Part shown: positions 56,568-64,000 of the stretch, piece by piece
How positions within the stretch are numbered: position 1 is the stretch's first letter
Layout of the letters: every line of letters starts with the position of its first letter
DNA from: Winslowiella toletana
Lineage (GTDB): Bacteria; Pseudomonadota; Gammaproteobacteria; Enterobacterales; Enterobacteriaceae
Direction: 5' to 3'
DNA length: 64,000 bases
Assembly (NCBI RefSeq): GCF_032164335.1
Contig: NZ_CP134152.1
Location: 3,534,001 to 3,598,000, forward strand
Notes under the pieces: model-generated
The model's database searches: none
Seen by the model: only the letters and a program-made list of their open reading frames with translations
What the model was told of the DNA's origin: nothing
Translations under genes and position numbers: made by a program

Positions 56568-57335
56568 CTAGTTGGCGTTTTTAAATTCGCGCAAGAAGCT
56601 GCCCCAACGGCGTTCGTAAAACGGCGTGATATGCGCGGTAAAGAAATGGCTGATGCCTTTCTCACCGTCAACCACCTCGCAGATATCGACCGGTTCGTCT
56701 TCGAGCATGGTATCCGTTGCCACACTGCCGGCGGCGCGAATAATCGCGTCTATATTGCTGTCTGCCTCGATGCCAATCAACAGATTAGGTGCTTCTTCTG
56801 CCGACTCTTTAATCTGCGCAACATAAGCACGGCGAACCTGCTTATGTTTAGCAAACAGTTGAGTCAGTGAGTCGATAACCTGCGCTGGCGGCTCTGCGAT
56901 TTCTGACAACAGCAGCGGCGTGCCGCCTTCCAGCACCGTTTGCTGGCTCAGGGCGTCGCCACCTTCACCGATCAGTCTGGCAATTTCACTCGGGGAAAAC
57001 TCTTTTCCTGTCGGTAATTTGGGATTCAGGAACAGAGTTTCACCCAGCGTCATTTCAAACAGGTTGCGCACCGGCATGATCAGGTAAGCCTGCTCATCTT
57101 TAACCGCCTGCTGCAATGCTTCGACAGAAGTAAAAAAAGGTATGATGCTGGCACCATCCTCTTTTTCCCAGTGCTGGAGATCAACGGCTGAGCTGGCATC
57201 CGGCTGCTCTGATTCACTTTCACCGGGTACCCATACGCTGGCACTCATTAACAGCTCAAAAAATTCAGGACGATGCGCCGCCTCAGTGGCTGCCAGTTTC
57301 AGCACCTCTTCCAGACGGTTATTCGATTGATTCAT
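56568..57335 (-). CDS. sseB: SseB family protein
   Basis: 255 residues from the ATG at 57335; the six codons upstream are not needed. It is collinear with E. coli SseB (258), with the shared segments LQHWEKEDGASIIPFFTSVEALQQAVKDEQA, MTLGETLFLNPKLPTGKEF and ERRWGSFLREFKN. The role is poorly known; in E. coli it was described as an enhancer of serine sensitivity and is linked to sulfur metabolism by position. It is downstream of pepB with a hairpin between them. Confidence 0.93.
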   Translation of the reverse strand: MNQSNNRLEEVLKLAATEAAHRPEFFELLMSASVWVPGESESEQPDASSAVDLQHWEKEDGASIIPFFTSVEALQQAVKDEQAYLIMPVRNLFEMTLGETLFLNPKLPTGKEFSPSEIARLIGEGGDALSQQTVLEGGTPLLLSEIAEPPAQVIDSLTQLFAKHKQVRRAYVAQIKESAEEAPNLLIGIEADSNIDAIIRAAGSVATDTMLEDEPVDICEVVDGEKGISHFFTAHITPFYERRWGSFLREFKNAN

Positions 57336-57390
57336 GGTGATATTCCGCGGCAAACATTTGTCCGGGCTGCATCAACGCCGCCCGGTGACA

Positions 57391-57416
57391 AACCAGCCGG
57401 ATCGCTCCGGCTGGTT
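57391..57416 (-). terminator. hairpin between pepB and sseB
   Basis: AACCAGCCGGA and TCCGGCTGGTT form a perfect 11-bp stem with a TCGC loop, directly after the pepB stop. The minus-strand sequence beyond is only weakly T-rich (TTTGTCACC). Confidence 0.7.
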
Positions 57417-57421
57417 GACCA

Positions 57422-58708
57422 TTATTTTAATAACAGGTTAGCGATGGTGCGCACGCCTAAGCCGGTTGCGCCAGCAGACCATTGATCCACCGCTCCTTTG
57501 CGATAGGTCGCGGAGCAGTCAATATGCAGCCAGCCTTTCTGATAGTTTTTCACAAAGTATGACAGGAAAGCAGCAGCAGAGCTGGCACCCGCGGCATGAG
57601 CCGGACTGGCAATATTGTTCAGATCGGCAAAATTTGACGGCAGATGGCTGCGATGGAACTCAGCCAGCGGCAGACGCCAGAATGGTTCATTCTCACTGGC
57701 CGCGCTTTCCATCAACTGTTGCGCCAGCTGGTCGTCAAAGCTGAATAAAGCGTGATAGTCGTTGCCCAGCGCCGTTTTCGCTGCGCCGGTCAGCGTCGCT
57801 GCATCGATTAACAGTTCAGGATTCTGTTCGCTGGCATCAATCAGGCCATCCGCCAGTACCAGACGCCCTTCGGCATCGGTATTCATCACTTCAACCGTCT
57901 TACCATTGCGGTAACGAATAATATCGCCCAGTTTGAACGCATTACCGCTGACCATATTTTCTGCACAGCAGAGATACAGTTTCACGCGCTTTTTCAGTCC
58001 ACGGGAAATCGCCAGTGCCAGTGCGCCAGTTACCGTTGCGGCACCGCCCATATCAGATTTCATCGAATCCATAAAAGCGCTCTGCTTCAGGCTGTAACCA
58101 CCGGTATCAAAGGTGATGCCTTTACCTACCAGGCAGGCGAATACCGGTGCGTTTTCATCACCAGTTGGGTTGTAATCCAACGCCAGCAGCGCCGGGCTAC
58201 GCTGTGAGCCGCGCCCAACGGTATGAATACCCATATACTTCTGCTCGCGCAGATCGTCGCCTTTGGTAATGCGGTAGCTTACTGCGTCACCGCCAACGTC
58301 GCTCAGCAGGTCAACCGCGCTGCGTGCCAGCGTTGACGGGCTAAGCTCTTCGGCTGGCAGGTTGATCGTATGGCGTACCCAGTCAACGATCTTCAGACGA
58401 CGATCGAACTCAGCGCGATCTTTCTCGCTCAGCTGCGCCCATTCCACGCTACGCTCGCCTTTTGGCCCACGATAGCCTTGCCAGAACGCCCAGCTTTTTT
58501 CTAAATCCCAGTCAGCGCCGCTCAGAGTGACCTGACGAATGCCCTGACCATCAATTTTGCGTGCTGCGCGCTGAATGGTCGCCAGTGGATCGTTGCCATT
58601 CAGATGAATAGTCATACCGCTGTCATTAGTGCTGAGGATCGCTTTTTCGCCCCAGCGTGCATCTGCCGCTGCCGTTGACAGTGTGATGTTCATTGCTTGT
58701 GTTGTCAT
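57422..58708 (-). CDS. pepB: PepB, peptidase B (M17 aminopeptidase)
   Basis: 428 residues (E. coli 427) from the ATG at 58708, which follows GGAG; a longer frame reaches 58771. Zinc or manganese ligands lie in [29 protein letters not shown] and the M17 signature [14 protein letters not shown]. It releases N-terminal residues in the cytoplasm. In E. coli pepB is the last gene of the extended isc cluster behind iscX. Here it follows the iscS terminator directly and so must use its own promoter. Confidence 0.97.
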   Translation of the reverse strand: MTTQAMNITLSTAAADARWGEKAILSTNDSGMTIHLNGNDPLATIQRAARKIDGQGIRQVTLSGADWDLEKSWAFWQGYRGPKGERSVEWAQLSEKDRAEFDRRLKIVDWVRHTINLPAEELSPSTLARSAVDLLSDVGGDAVSYRITKGDDLREQKYMGIHTVGRGSQRSPALLALDYNPTGDENAPVFACLVGKGITFDTGGYSLKQSAFMDSMKSDMGGAATVTGALALAISRGLKKRVKLYLCCAENMVSGNAFKLGDIIRYRNGKTVEVMNTDAEGRLVLADGLIDASEQNPELLIDAATLTGAAKTALGNDYHALFSFDDQLAQQLMESAASENEPFWRLPLAEFHRSHLPSNFADLNNIASPAHAAGASSAAAFLSYFVKNYQKGWLHIDCSATYRKGAVDQWSAGATGLGVRTIANLLLK

Positions 58709-58913
58709 CGCATGGCTCCTTGTTCTTTTATCGCTTAATAGGATATCGGTAAATTTTACAGCAGGCAGCACCCGTGCCGCCCTGAAGATATTTATCCAAC
58801 CAGACTAACAGGCTCGCTTACAGAATCTTTTCATTGGATGCTGCCGGACAAGCATCATACATCGCTTAGGAAATTTCGCGACTGTCAGTCCATTTCTTGT
58901 TATTTCCTCAGAT

Positions 58914-58944
58914 ATAAAAAGGGCCGTATCGTAAGATCGGCCCT
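58914..58944 (-). terminator. iscRS intrinsic terminator
   Basis: On the minus strand AGGGCCG (58944-58938) pairs with CGGCCCT (58926-58920), followed by TTTTTAT. It lies 50 bases after the iscS stop and closes the operon where iscU would be expected. Confidence 0.88.
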
Positions 58945-58994
58945 CGATAATCTGTGATTATTTACTGATCATCAGCCTGTTATCAGGCACATTC

Positions 58995-60188
58995 TCAGAG
59001 AGCGGCGCGGGAGAGTTGCCTTTCCTGCCACAGCGGCGAAAGCTCGCGCAGACGAGCGATAGATTTGCTCACCAGCACGATGGTGTAATCAATCTCTTCT
59101 TCCGTAGTAAAGCGGCCAAGCGAAAAACGAATCGAACTGTGTGCCAGCTCATCATTCAGGCCGAGGGCGCGCAACACGTAGGAAGATTCCATACTGGCAG
59201 AGGTGCAGGCTGAGCCAGAAGATACCGCAAGATCTTTTAGCGCCATAATCAGCGACTCACCTTCAACGAAGTTAAAGCTGACGTTAAGGATATTAGGCGC
59301 GCCATTTTCCAGCTCACCGTTAAGGTAAACTTCCTCGATCTGGCTGATACCATTCCACAGACGATGGCGTAAACTGCGCAGACGAGCCATTTCACTGGTC
59401 ATCTCTTCTTTCGCGATGCGATAGGCTTCGCCCATGCCGACGATCTGGTGCACTGGCAGCGTGCCGGAACGCATACCGCGCTCATGTCCACCACCGTGAA
59501 TTTGGGCTGCCAGCCGGATGCGCGGCTTGCGACGCACGTACAGCGCGCCGATACCTTTTGGTCCGTAAATTTTATGCGCAGAGAAAGACATTAAATCGAC
59601 TTTCAGCTGGTTGAGGTCGATCGGCAGTTTGCCGACGCTCTGCGTCGCATCAACGTGATACAGCACGCCACGCGCATGGCACAGTTCACCAATGGCAGCG
59701 ATATCCTGAATCACACCAATTTCATTATTAACATGCATAATTGACACCAGCACGGTATCTTCACGCATTGCGGCTTCAAGCGCTTTCAGGTCAATAAGGC
59801 CGTTACGCTGTGGCGCCAGATAAGTGACCTCGAAGCCTTCGCTTTCCAGCTGCTGGCAGGTATCCAGCACCGCTTTATGTTCTGTGGTGCAAGTGATGAT
59901 GTGCTTGCCTTTCTGCTGGTAGAAAGACGCTGCGCCTTTAATCGCCAGGTTGTCAGACTCAGTGGCACCGGAAGTAAACACGATTTCACGGGGATCTGCG
60001 CCAACCAGCTCAGCAATCTGATTACGGGCGATATCAACCGCTTCTTCAGACTGCCAGCCATAGCGGTGAGAGCGGGAAGCCGGATTACCGAAAGTACCAT
60101 CCAGAGTCAGATACTGCATCATTTTCTCGGCAACGCGCGGGTCAGCCGGGGTGGTGGCAGAGTAATCCAGATAAATCGGTAATTTCAT
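58995..60188 (-). CDS. iscS: IscS, cysteine desulfurase with altered C-terminal tail
   Basis: 397 residues (E. coli 404). PLP-dependent desulfurase that supplies sulfur for Fe-S clusters, thiamine, tRNA thiolation and other pathways. The PLP Lys is in [12 protein letters not shown] (about 206) and the persulfide Cys in [10 protein letters not shown] (about 328). Similarity to E. coli is very high up to SPLW near residue 386, after which the E. coli tail EMYKQGVDLNSIEWAHH is replaced by [10 protein letters not shown]. That tail contacts IscU in E. coli. No iscU, iscA, hscB, hscA, fdx or iscX follows; a terminator and pepB do. Confidence 0.96.
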   Translation of the reverse strand: MKLPIYLDYSATTPADPRVAEKMMQYLTLDGTFGNPASRSHRYGWQSEEAVDIARNQIAELVGADPREIVFTSGATESDNLAIKGAASFYQQKGKHIITCTTEHKAVLDTCQQLESEGFEVTYLAPQRNGLIDLKALEAAMREDTVLVSIMHVNNEIGVIQDIAAIGELCHARGVLYHVDATQSVGKLPIDLNQLKVDLMSFSAHKIYGPKGIGALYVRRKPRIRLAAQIHGGGHERGMRSGTLPVHQIVGMGEAYRIAKEEMTSEMARLRSLRHRLWNGISQIEEVYLNGELENGAPNILNVSFNFVEGESLIMALKDLAVSSGSACTSASMESSYVLRALGLNDELAHSSIRFSLGRFTTEEEIDYTIVLVSKSIARLRELSPLWQERQLSRAAL

Positions 60189-60321
60189 TGCTCGTTAAGC
60201 TCCGTACTTCGCTTCAATATTAATAAATGCTGGTGTTATTTTTACCCTTGCCACGTCGAGGTGGCAAGGTGGGAATGCACACGGCGACCGGACAATCGCC
60301 GTTAAATCGGAAAGAACGAAA

Positions 60322-60828
60322 TTAACTGGCGAGCAAACGGGTATTAACGTTAATCGTTTCCTGCAGGCGACCGTTAGGTAAACGACGGGTATCGACGCTG
60401 TCCTGACGATCGGCGACATCAAGGATTTCCTGATTGTTCACCAGCTCAGCCAGGGTGATATTATTCAGAAAATCACTGATACGCTCGCTCAGGTCACGCC
60501 ACAGCACGTGAGTCAGACAGCGCTCACCACCCTGACACCCCTCTTTACCCTGACATTTGGTGGCATCAACCGACTCATCGACAGCGGTAATCACCGCGCC
60601 AACTGCGATAGCACCGGCATCTTTACCCAACAGATAACCGCCGCCCGGGCCACGAACGCTGGCAACCAGGCCATTTTTACGCAGGCGCGAGAACAGTTGC
60701 TCAAGATAGGAAAGCGAGATCCCCTGGCGTTCTGAAATATCCGCTAACGGCACCGGACCCTGATGAGAGTGCAGTGCAACGTCAAGCATGGCGGTAACGG
60801 CATAGCGGCCTTTAGATGTCAGTCTCAT
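60322..60828 (-). CDS. iscR: IscR, Fe-S-sensing Rrf2 family repressor
   Basis: 168 residues. An N-terminal winged helix ([16 protein letters not shown]...[15 protein letters not shown]) and the cluster ligands Cys92, Cys98, Cys104 and His107 ([17 protein letters not shown]) are all kept. With a [2Fe-2S] cluster it represses its own operon; without it, it activates suf in E. coli. iscS follows after 133 bases. The tail differs from E. coli ([18 protein letters not shown]) but this part is variable. Confidence 0.97.
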   Translation of the reverse strand: MRLTSKGRYAVTAMLDVALHSHQGPVPLADISERQGISLSYLEQLFSRLRKNGLVASVRGPGGGYLLGKDAGAIAVGAVITAVDESVDATKCQGKEGCQGGERCLTHVLWRDLSERISDFLNNITLAELVNNQEILDVADRQDSVDTRRLPNGRLQETINVNTRLLAS

Positions 60829-60896
60829 AGCTTTGGCAACCTCGGTTATACCCCTGTTGTTGGGGTGTTAACAAAATTTATTGAACCAAGTCTGAC

Positions 60897-60946
60897 ATTC
60901 CCGAGTGTTTTGGTCAACTATTTAACCAAGTAAATTACTCAAGTAT
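60897..60946 (-). promoter_or_regulatory. two adjacent IscR type 1-like sites at the iscR promoter
   Basis: Two 25-base elements abut at 60897-60921 and 60922-60946. Read on the minus strand each begins ATA-C/G-TTGA and has the pattern of a degenerate inverted repeat with an A/T centre, as in the IscR type 1 consensus. The segment with TAGTTGACC and ACTCGGGAATGTCAGACTTG is nearly the E. coli iscR promoter as I recall it. Confidence 0.75.
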
Positions 60947-61002
60947 TATTGTCAGACTAAAACCAAGGCTGCCGCCGCTAAATTCCTTTTAAAATAATGG
61001 GG

Positions 61003-61731
61003 TTATTTAATACCCTTCGTTTTTTCCAGCGATGAAAGCATACCGCGCAGAATATTTAACTCGTCACGTTCAGGACGCGCACGAGTATAAAGACGGCGCA
61101 TTTTGCTCATTACCTGGCCTGGATTGCCTTCACGAATAAAGCCACTGCCGACCATCAGCTGCTCCATATGCTGATAAAAACGCTCGAGGTCATCGACCAG
61201 CGGATACGGTGATTCGGCAAACTCAGCCTGCGCCACTTCCTGCGACTGGAGAAACGCCATTCGCACTTCATAAGCGATAATCTGCACCGCCATCGCCAGG
61301 TTCAGCGAGCTGTATTCCGGGTTAGCAGCGATGGCCACGTGGTAGTGACACTTCTGTAACTCTTCGTTGGTCAGACCTACGCGCTCCCGACCAAACACCA
61401 GCGCCACCGGTGCCTGCTGGCCTTCTTCGATACTTTTCAAACCGCACTCACGCGGATCGAGCATCGGCCACGGCAGCGAGCGTGAACGCGCGCTGGTACC
61501 GACCACCAGACGACAACCGGCGATTGCCTCATCAAAGGTGTCGACAATTTTGGCATCGCCAATCACATCACTGGCTCCGGCGGCGAGAGCAATCGCCTGA
61601 GAGTCAGGTTTTACAAGTGGATTAACCAGATAAAGGTTGGTCAGGCCCATGGTTTTCATCGCGCGCGCGACGGAGCCCATGTTACCGGTATGAGAGGTTT
61701 CAACCAGGACAATACGGATGTTCTGCAGCAT
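61003..61731 (-). CDS. trmJ: TrmJ, tRNA (Cm32/Um32) 2'-O-methyltransferase
   Basis: 242 residues (E. coli 246). SPOUT-class enzyme that methylates the ribose at position 32 of several tRNAs. Visible motifs are the N-terminal [36 protein letters not shown] and [16 protein letters not shown], which form the SAM-binding trefoil knot. It is divergent from suhB and upstream of iscR in the same direction, as in E. coli. Confidence 0.97.
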   Translation of the reverse strand: MLQNIRIVLVETSHTGNMGSVARAMKTMGLTNLYLVNPLVKPDSQAIALAAGASDVIGDAKIVDTFDEAIAGCRLVVGTSARSRSLPWPMLDPRECGLKSIEEGQQAPVALVFGRERVGLTNEELQKCHYHVAIAANPEYSSLNLAMAVQIIAYEVRMAFLQSQEVAQAEFAESPYPLVDDLERFYQHMEQLMVGSGFIREGNPGQVMSKMRRLYTRARPERDELNILRGMLSSLEKTKGIK

Positions 61732-61803
61732 AGATTTTAGGAGCGTCTGTGAGATAGTTGTCGAATACTAGCATAAATGCAGGACATTTTCCGAACCCCC
61801 TGC

Positions 61804-61836
61804 TATACTCCGCGCCGTTTTCCCCGTTCTTTAACA
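61804..61836 (+). promoter_or_regulatory. suhB promoter -10 and leader boxA-like element
   Basis: TATACT (61804-61809) is a likely -10. CGTTCTTTAACA (61825-61836) in the leader is a 10/12 match to the rRNA boxA TGCTCTTTAACA. In E. coli suhB has a boxA in its 5' leader and is autoregulated by the Nus complex that contains SuhB. The start codon is 18 bases further on. Confidence 0.75.
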
Positions 61837-61853
61837 TCCAGTGAGAGATACTG

Positions 61854-62657
61854 ATGCATCCGATGCTCAACATCGCCGTGCGCGCTGCGCGCAAGGCCGG
61901 AAATTTGATCGCCAAGAATTATGAAACCCCGGACGCAGTTGAAGCGAGCCAGAAAGGCAGCAACGACTTCGTCACCAATGTTGACCGCGACGCTGAACGC
62001 CTGATTATCGAGGTGATTCGCAAGTCTTATCCGCAACATACCATTATCACTGAAGAGAGTGGTGAATTGCCGGGCGAAGACCAGGATGTGCAATGGGTTA
62101 TCGATCCACTGGATGGCACCACCAACTTCATTAAACGTTTACCACACTTCTCTGTTTCTATCGCCGTACGCATTAAAGGCCGTACCGAAGTGGCTGTGGT
62201 TTACGATCCAATGCGTAATGAACTGTTCAGCGCAGTGCGCGGCCAGGGTACCCAGTTAAATGGCTACCGTCTGCGTGGCGGCACCGCTCGCGACCTCGAT
62301 GGCACTATTCTGGCCACCGGTTTCCCGTTCAAACTGAAGCAGCACGCCACACCATTTATCAACATCGTTGGCAAACTGTTCACACAGTGTGCAGACTTCC
62401 GTCGTACCGGTTCGGCTGCGCTGGATCTGGCTTACGTTGCGGCAGGTCGTGTTGATGGTTACTTTGAAATCGGCCTGAAGCCATGGGATTTCGCCGCGGG
62501 CGAACTGCTGGTGCGTGAAGCCGGTGGTCTGGTAACCGACTTTGTTGGCGGCCACAACTATCTCTCTTCCGGTAATATCGTTGCCGGTAATCCACGCGTA
62601 GTTAAAGCCCTGCTGGCGAATATGCGTGATGAACTGAGCGAAGCGCTGAAGCGTTAA
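61854..62657 (+). CDS. suhB: SuhB, inositol monophosphatase family Nus factor
   Basis: 267 residues, the E. coli length. The metal-binding motif WVIDPLDGTTNFIKRLPHF (about 80-98) and the second signature LKPWDFAAGELLVREAGG are intact. It hydrolyses inositol phosphate in vitro. Its main cellular role is in the NusA/B/E/G rRNA antitermination complex. It is divergent from trmJ. The downstream gene differs from E. coli and is a convergent NicO transporter. Confidence 0.98.
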   Translation: MHPMLNIAVRAARKAGNLIAKNYETPDAVEASQKGSNDFVTNVDRDAERLIIEVIRKSYPQHTIITEESGELPGEDQDVQWVIDPLDGTTNFIKRLPHFSVSIAVRIKGRTEVAVVYDPMRNELFSAVRGQGTQLNGYRLRGGTARDLDGTILATGFPFKLKQHATPFINIVGKLFTQCADFRRTGSAALDLAYVAAGRVDGYFEIGLKPWDFAAGELLVREAGGLVTDFVGGHNYLSSGNIVAGNPRVVKALLANMRDELSEALKR

Positions 62658-62695
62658 TTCGTTACGTGCGGGCCAGTAACTGCTGGCCCGCAGAC

Positions 62696-63697
62696 TTAAA
62701 AAATTCGACGTATCCCACCAGACATCGCCGGTTGAGCGGTTTGCCATAAGATAATACCCGCGACAATTAACACCACACCGCCTGCCAGACCGAGACTTTG
62801 CAGCGCCACTTTTTGCCAGCCAGCGGTAGCCGAATGACGGCTCAATCTGATCGCCAGTGCGCGTGAGCTTTGCACCAGCAATGCCATCGTCGAGACGGTC
62901 ACCGCGGTTCCCAGCGCCATTGCCACTGCCGATAACACTCCCCACAGATAGACACCGATGACCTTAGAAAACAGTAGCATCATTATTGCACCGGAACAGG
63001 GGCGCAACCCCATCGACAGCACAACTACCGCTTTAGTTTTCCAGCCCACTGCCTGCGCCAGCATCGCACTGTCAGGAACATGCTGATGGCCACAGCCGCA
63101 ATTGGCATGATGAGCATGATCGGCGGCGCGGATGGCGGAGATTTTCAGCGTTGTAACCGGCGGGCGCAACAGCGACCACAGCTTGCGCAATGCCCGTAGC
63201 GACAGCCATGCACCCAGCACGATCACCATCAGGTAGCTACCTTTTTCCAGCCAGTAACTGCTGAGATGAAGCTGGCGCGATGAGAGTTTCAGCACCACTA
63301 GCATCACTGTAACCAGCGCAATCGCCATGAATCCCTGCACAATGGCCGCTGCCAGCGTCAGCTGCAGACTGGTTTTCACTTTAGTCGGATGGGTGGCTAA
63401 AAAAGTGGCGATGACCACTTTGCCATGGCCGGGGCCCGCCGCGTGCAAAATGCCATACAGCAGGCTGAATCCAATAAGCGCCAGACCAGCCTGATGAGGA
63501 TTTAATGCCACCTGCTGTAGCAGTGCGGTCAATTGCTGGTGCAGAATTTTCTGCCACTGCACGCTCTGTAATAACAGCTGCGGCCACTGCTGCCATAGCC
63601 AGCCTGCGGCGATAATCAGCACCAGCACCAGCAGCAGCAATGGCCAGACGCTCAGCCAGCGCCGTCCCGTTTTACCCGGCAGCTTATTCACTGACAT
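62696..63697 (-). CDS. NicO-type nickel/cobalt transporter
   Basis: 333 residues with six to seven membrane segments (about 15-35, 70-88, 113-137, 150-170, 223-245, 250-275, 300-320). The family motif HAAGPGHGK is at 85-92 and GLRPCSGA at 230-237. A His/Cys-rich cytosolic or periplasmic loop (HAHHANCGCGHQH, about 194-206) should bind metal. NicO/RcnA-type proteins move Ni2+ or Co2+; direction (efflux or uptake) cannot be set from sequence. It overlaps the upstream DUF1007 gene by 10 bases, so the two are coupled. Confidence 0.88.
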   Translation of the reverse strand: MSVNKLPGKTGRRWLSVWPLLLLVLVLIIAAGWLWQQWPQLLLQSVQWQKILHQQLTALLQQVALNPHQAGLALIGFSLLYGILHAAGPGHGKVVIATFLATHPTKVKTSLQLTLAAAIVQGFMAIALVTVMLVVLKLSSRQLHLSSYWLEKGSYLMVIVLGAWLSLRALRKLWSLLRPPVTTLKISAIRAADHAHHANCGCGHQHVPDSAMLAQAVGWKTKAVVVLSMGLRPCSGAIMMLLFSKVIGVYLWGVLSAVAMALGTAVTVSTMALLVQSSRALAIRLSRHSATAGWQKVALQSLGLAGGVVLIVAGIILWQTAQPAMSGGIRRIF

Positions 63698-64000
63698 ATC
63701 AGCGTCACCGTCTGGGCAAACTGACGGCCGAGATCCATATCTTCTGGTGGCGCATCGGCTTTATCCAGCGCCAATGCATAAGCTTTCATCGAAGCGCTGG
63801 GTTTCGGCGTTTTTAAGCTCAGCTTGCAGTGCTCCTGCCAGCCTTCAGGTAATTTCAGCGATTTTTCGTCGTCGTAAAACATATCTACAAAGTAAGTAGG
63901 ATCAAAGGTCAGAAAAGTGTAGGTCTGCCCCTTCACCTTTTGCGGCTCGGCCAGCGGCAGTACAAAAGTTAACACTGCCTGATGCCCTTCACGCGTCAGA
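63688..64000 (-). CDS. DUF1007 family periplasmic protein (N-terminal part outside window)
   Basis: The frame is open from 63688 to the window edge (LTREGHQAVLTFVLPLAEP...), about 103 residues, so the 5' end is missing. A GTG at 63975 is internal and not the start. The segment TFLTFDPTYFVDMFYD is typical of DUF1007 proteins, which are usually secreted and encoded directly ahead of a NicO transporter. A role as periplasmic metal-handling partner is inferred from this pairing. Confidence 0.82.
   Translation of the reverse strand, partial: LTREGHQAVLTFVLPLAEPQKVKGQTYTFLTFDPTYFVDMFYDDEKSLKLPEGWQEHCKLSLKTPKPSASMKAYALALDKADAPPEDMDLGRQFAQTVTLICQ

Noticed and set aside
1-64000. CRISPR arrays, insertion sequences, prophage or rRNA/tRNA genes
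   Set aside because: No regularly spaced repeats, transposase genes with terminal inverted repeats, phage structural genes or RNA genes were recognised on reading both strands. The rpn gene is transposase-like in name only.

Overview
The window is chromosomal DNA from a gammaproteobacterium of the order Enterobacterales. Most genes have close E. coli counterparts in near-E. coli order (perM-bepA-yfgD-hda-uraA-upp-purMN-ppk-ppx-pdeF-yfgG, then guaAB-xseA-der-bamB-yfgM-hisS-ispG-rodZ-rlmN-ndk-pbpC-yfhM-sseAB-pepB-iscSR-trmJ-suhB). Differences from E. coli (mgtE, pstCAB beside ppk, pilW, a malonate decarboxylase operon, a NicO nickel/cobalt transporter after suhB) suggest an Erwinia/Pantoea-like member of the Erwiniaceae. 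The genus is an inference from gene content only.

Layout. 1-2298: 5' part of perM and a CACHE-GGDEF diguanylate cyclase. 2588-5150: bepA, yfgD and hda, the last apparently read from a CTG codon. 5246-9133: uraA/upp with a UTP-sensing type promoter, divergent from PurR-controlled purMN. 9189-17518: a pstCAB phosphate transporter with very large permeases, divergent from ppk-ppx (polyphosphate). 17610-23320: tehB, the c-di-GMP phosphodiesterase pdeF, yfgG, mgtE and a DUF3750 gene. 23841-31820: complete malonate decarboxylase operon mdcABCDEFGH with a convergent LysR regulator. 32080-33021: an Rpn-type nuclease gene with a strong internal start. 33387-47834: guaBA, xseA, der, bamB, yfgM, hisS, ispG, rodZ, pilW, rlmN, ndk. 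48076-58708: pbpC, yfhM, sseA, sseB, pepB. 58995-62657: iscRS, trmJ, suhB. 62696-64000: NicO transporter and the start-less part of a DUF1007 gene.

How the genes work together. Purine and pyrimidine salvage or synthesis (upp/uraA, purMN, guaBA), phosphate and polyphosphate (pstCAB, ppk-ppx), outer-membrane assembly and envelope (bepA, bamB, pbpC/yfhM, rodZ) and translation (hisS, rlmN, trmJ, suhB) dominate. The malonate operon is a self-contained catabolic module: uptake (MdcF), prosthetic-group synthesis and attachment (MdcB, MdcG), priming (MdcH) and the decarboxylase (MdcA, C, D, E).

The most striking observation is that the isc locus is reduced to iscR-iscS followed by a terminator. iscU, iscA, hscB, hscA, fdx and iscX, which in E. 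coli lie between iscS and pepB, are absent here, and the IscS C-terminal tail that contacts IscU in E. coli is replaced by a shorter unrelated one. The IscR cluster ligands and two IscR-type operator sites are kept. Other points worth following are the beta-propeller-like insert in PstC, the gene-within-gene start in rpn, the structured leader of pdeF and the hairpins ahead of hisS. No tRNA, rRNA, CRISPR array, insertion sequence or prophage was seen.
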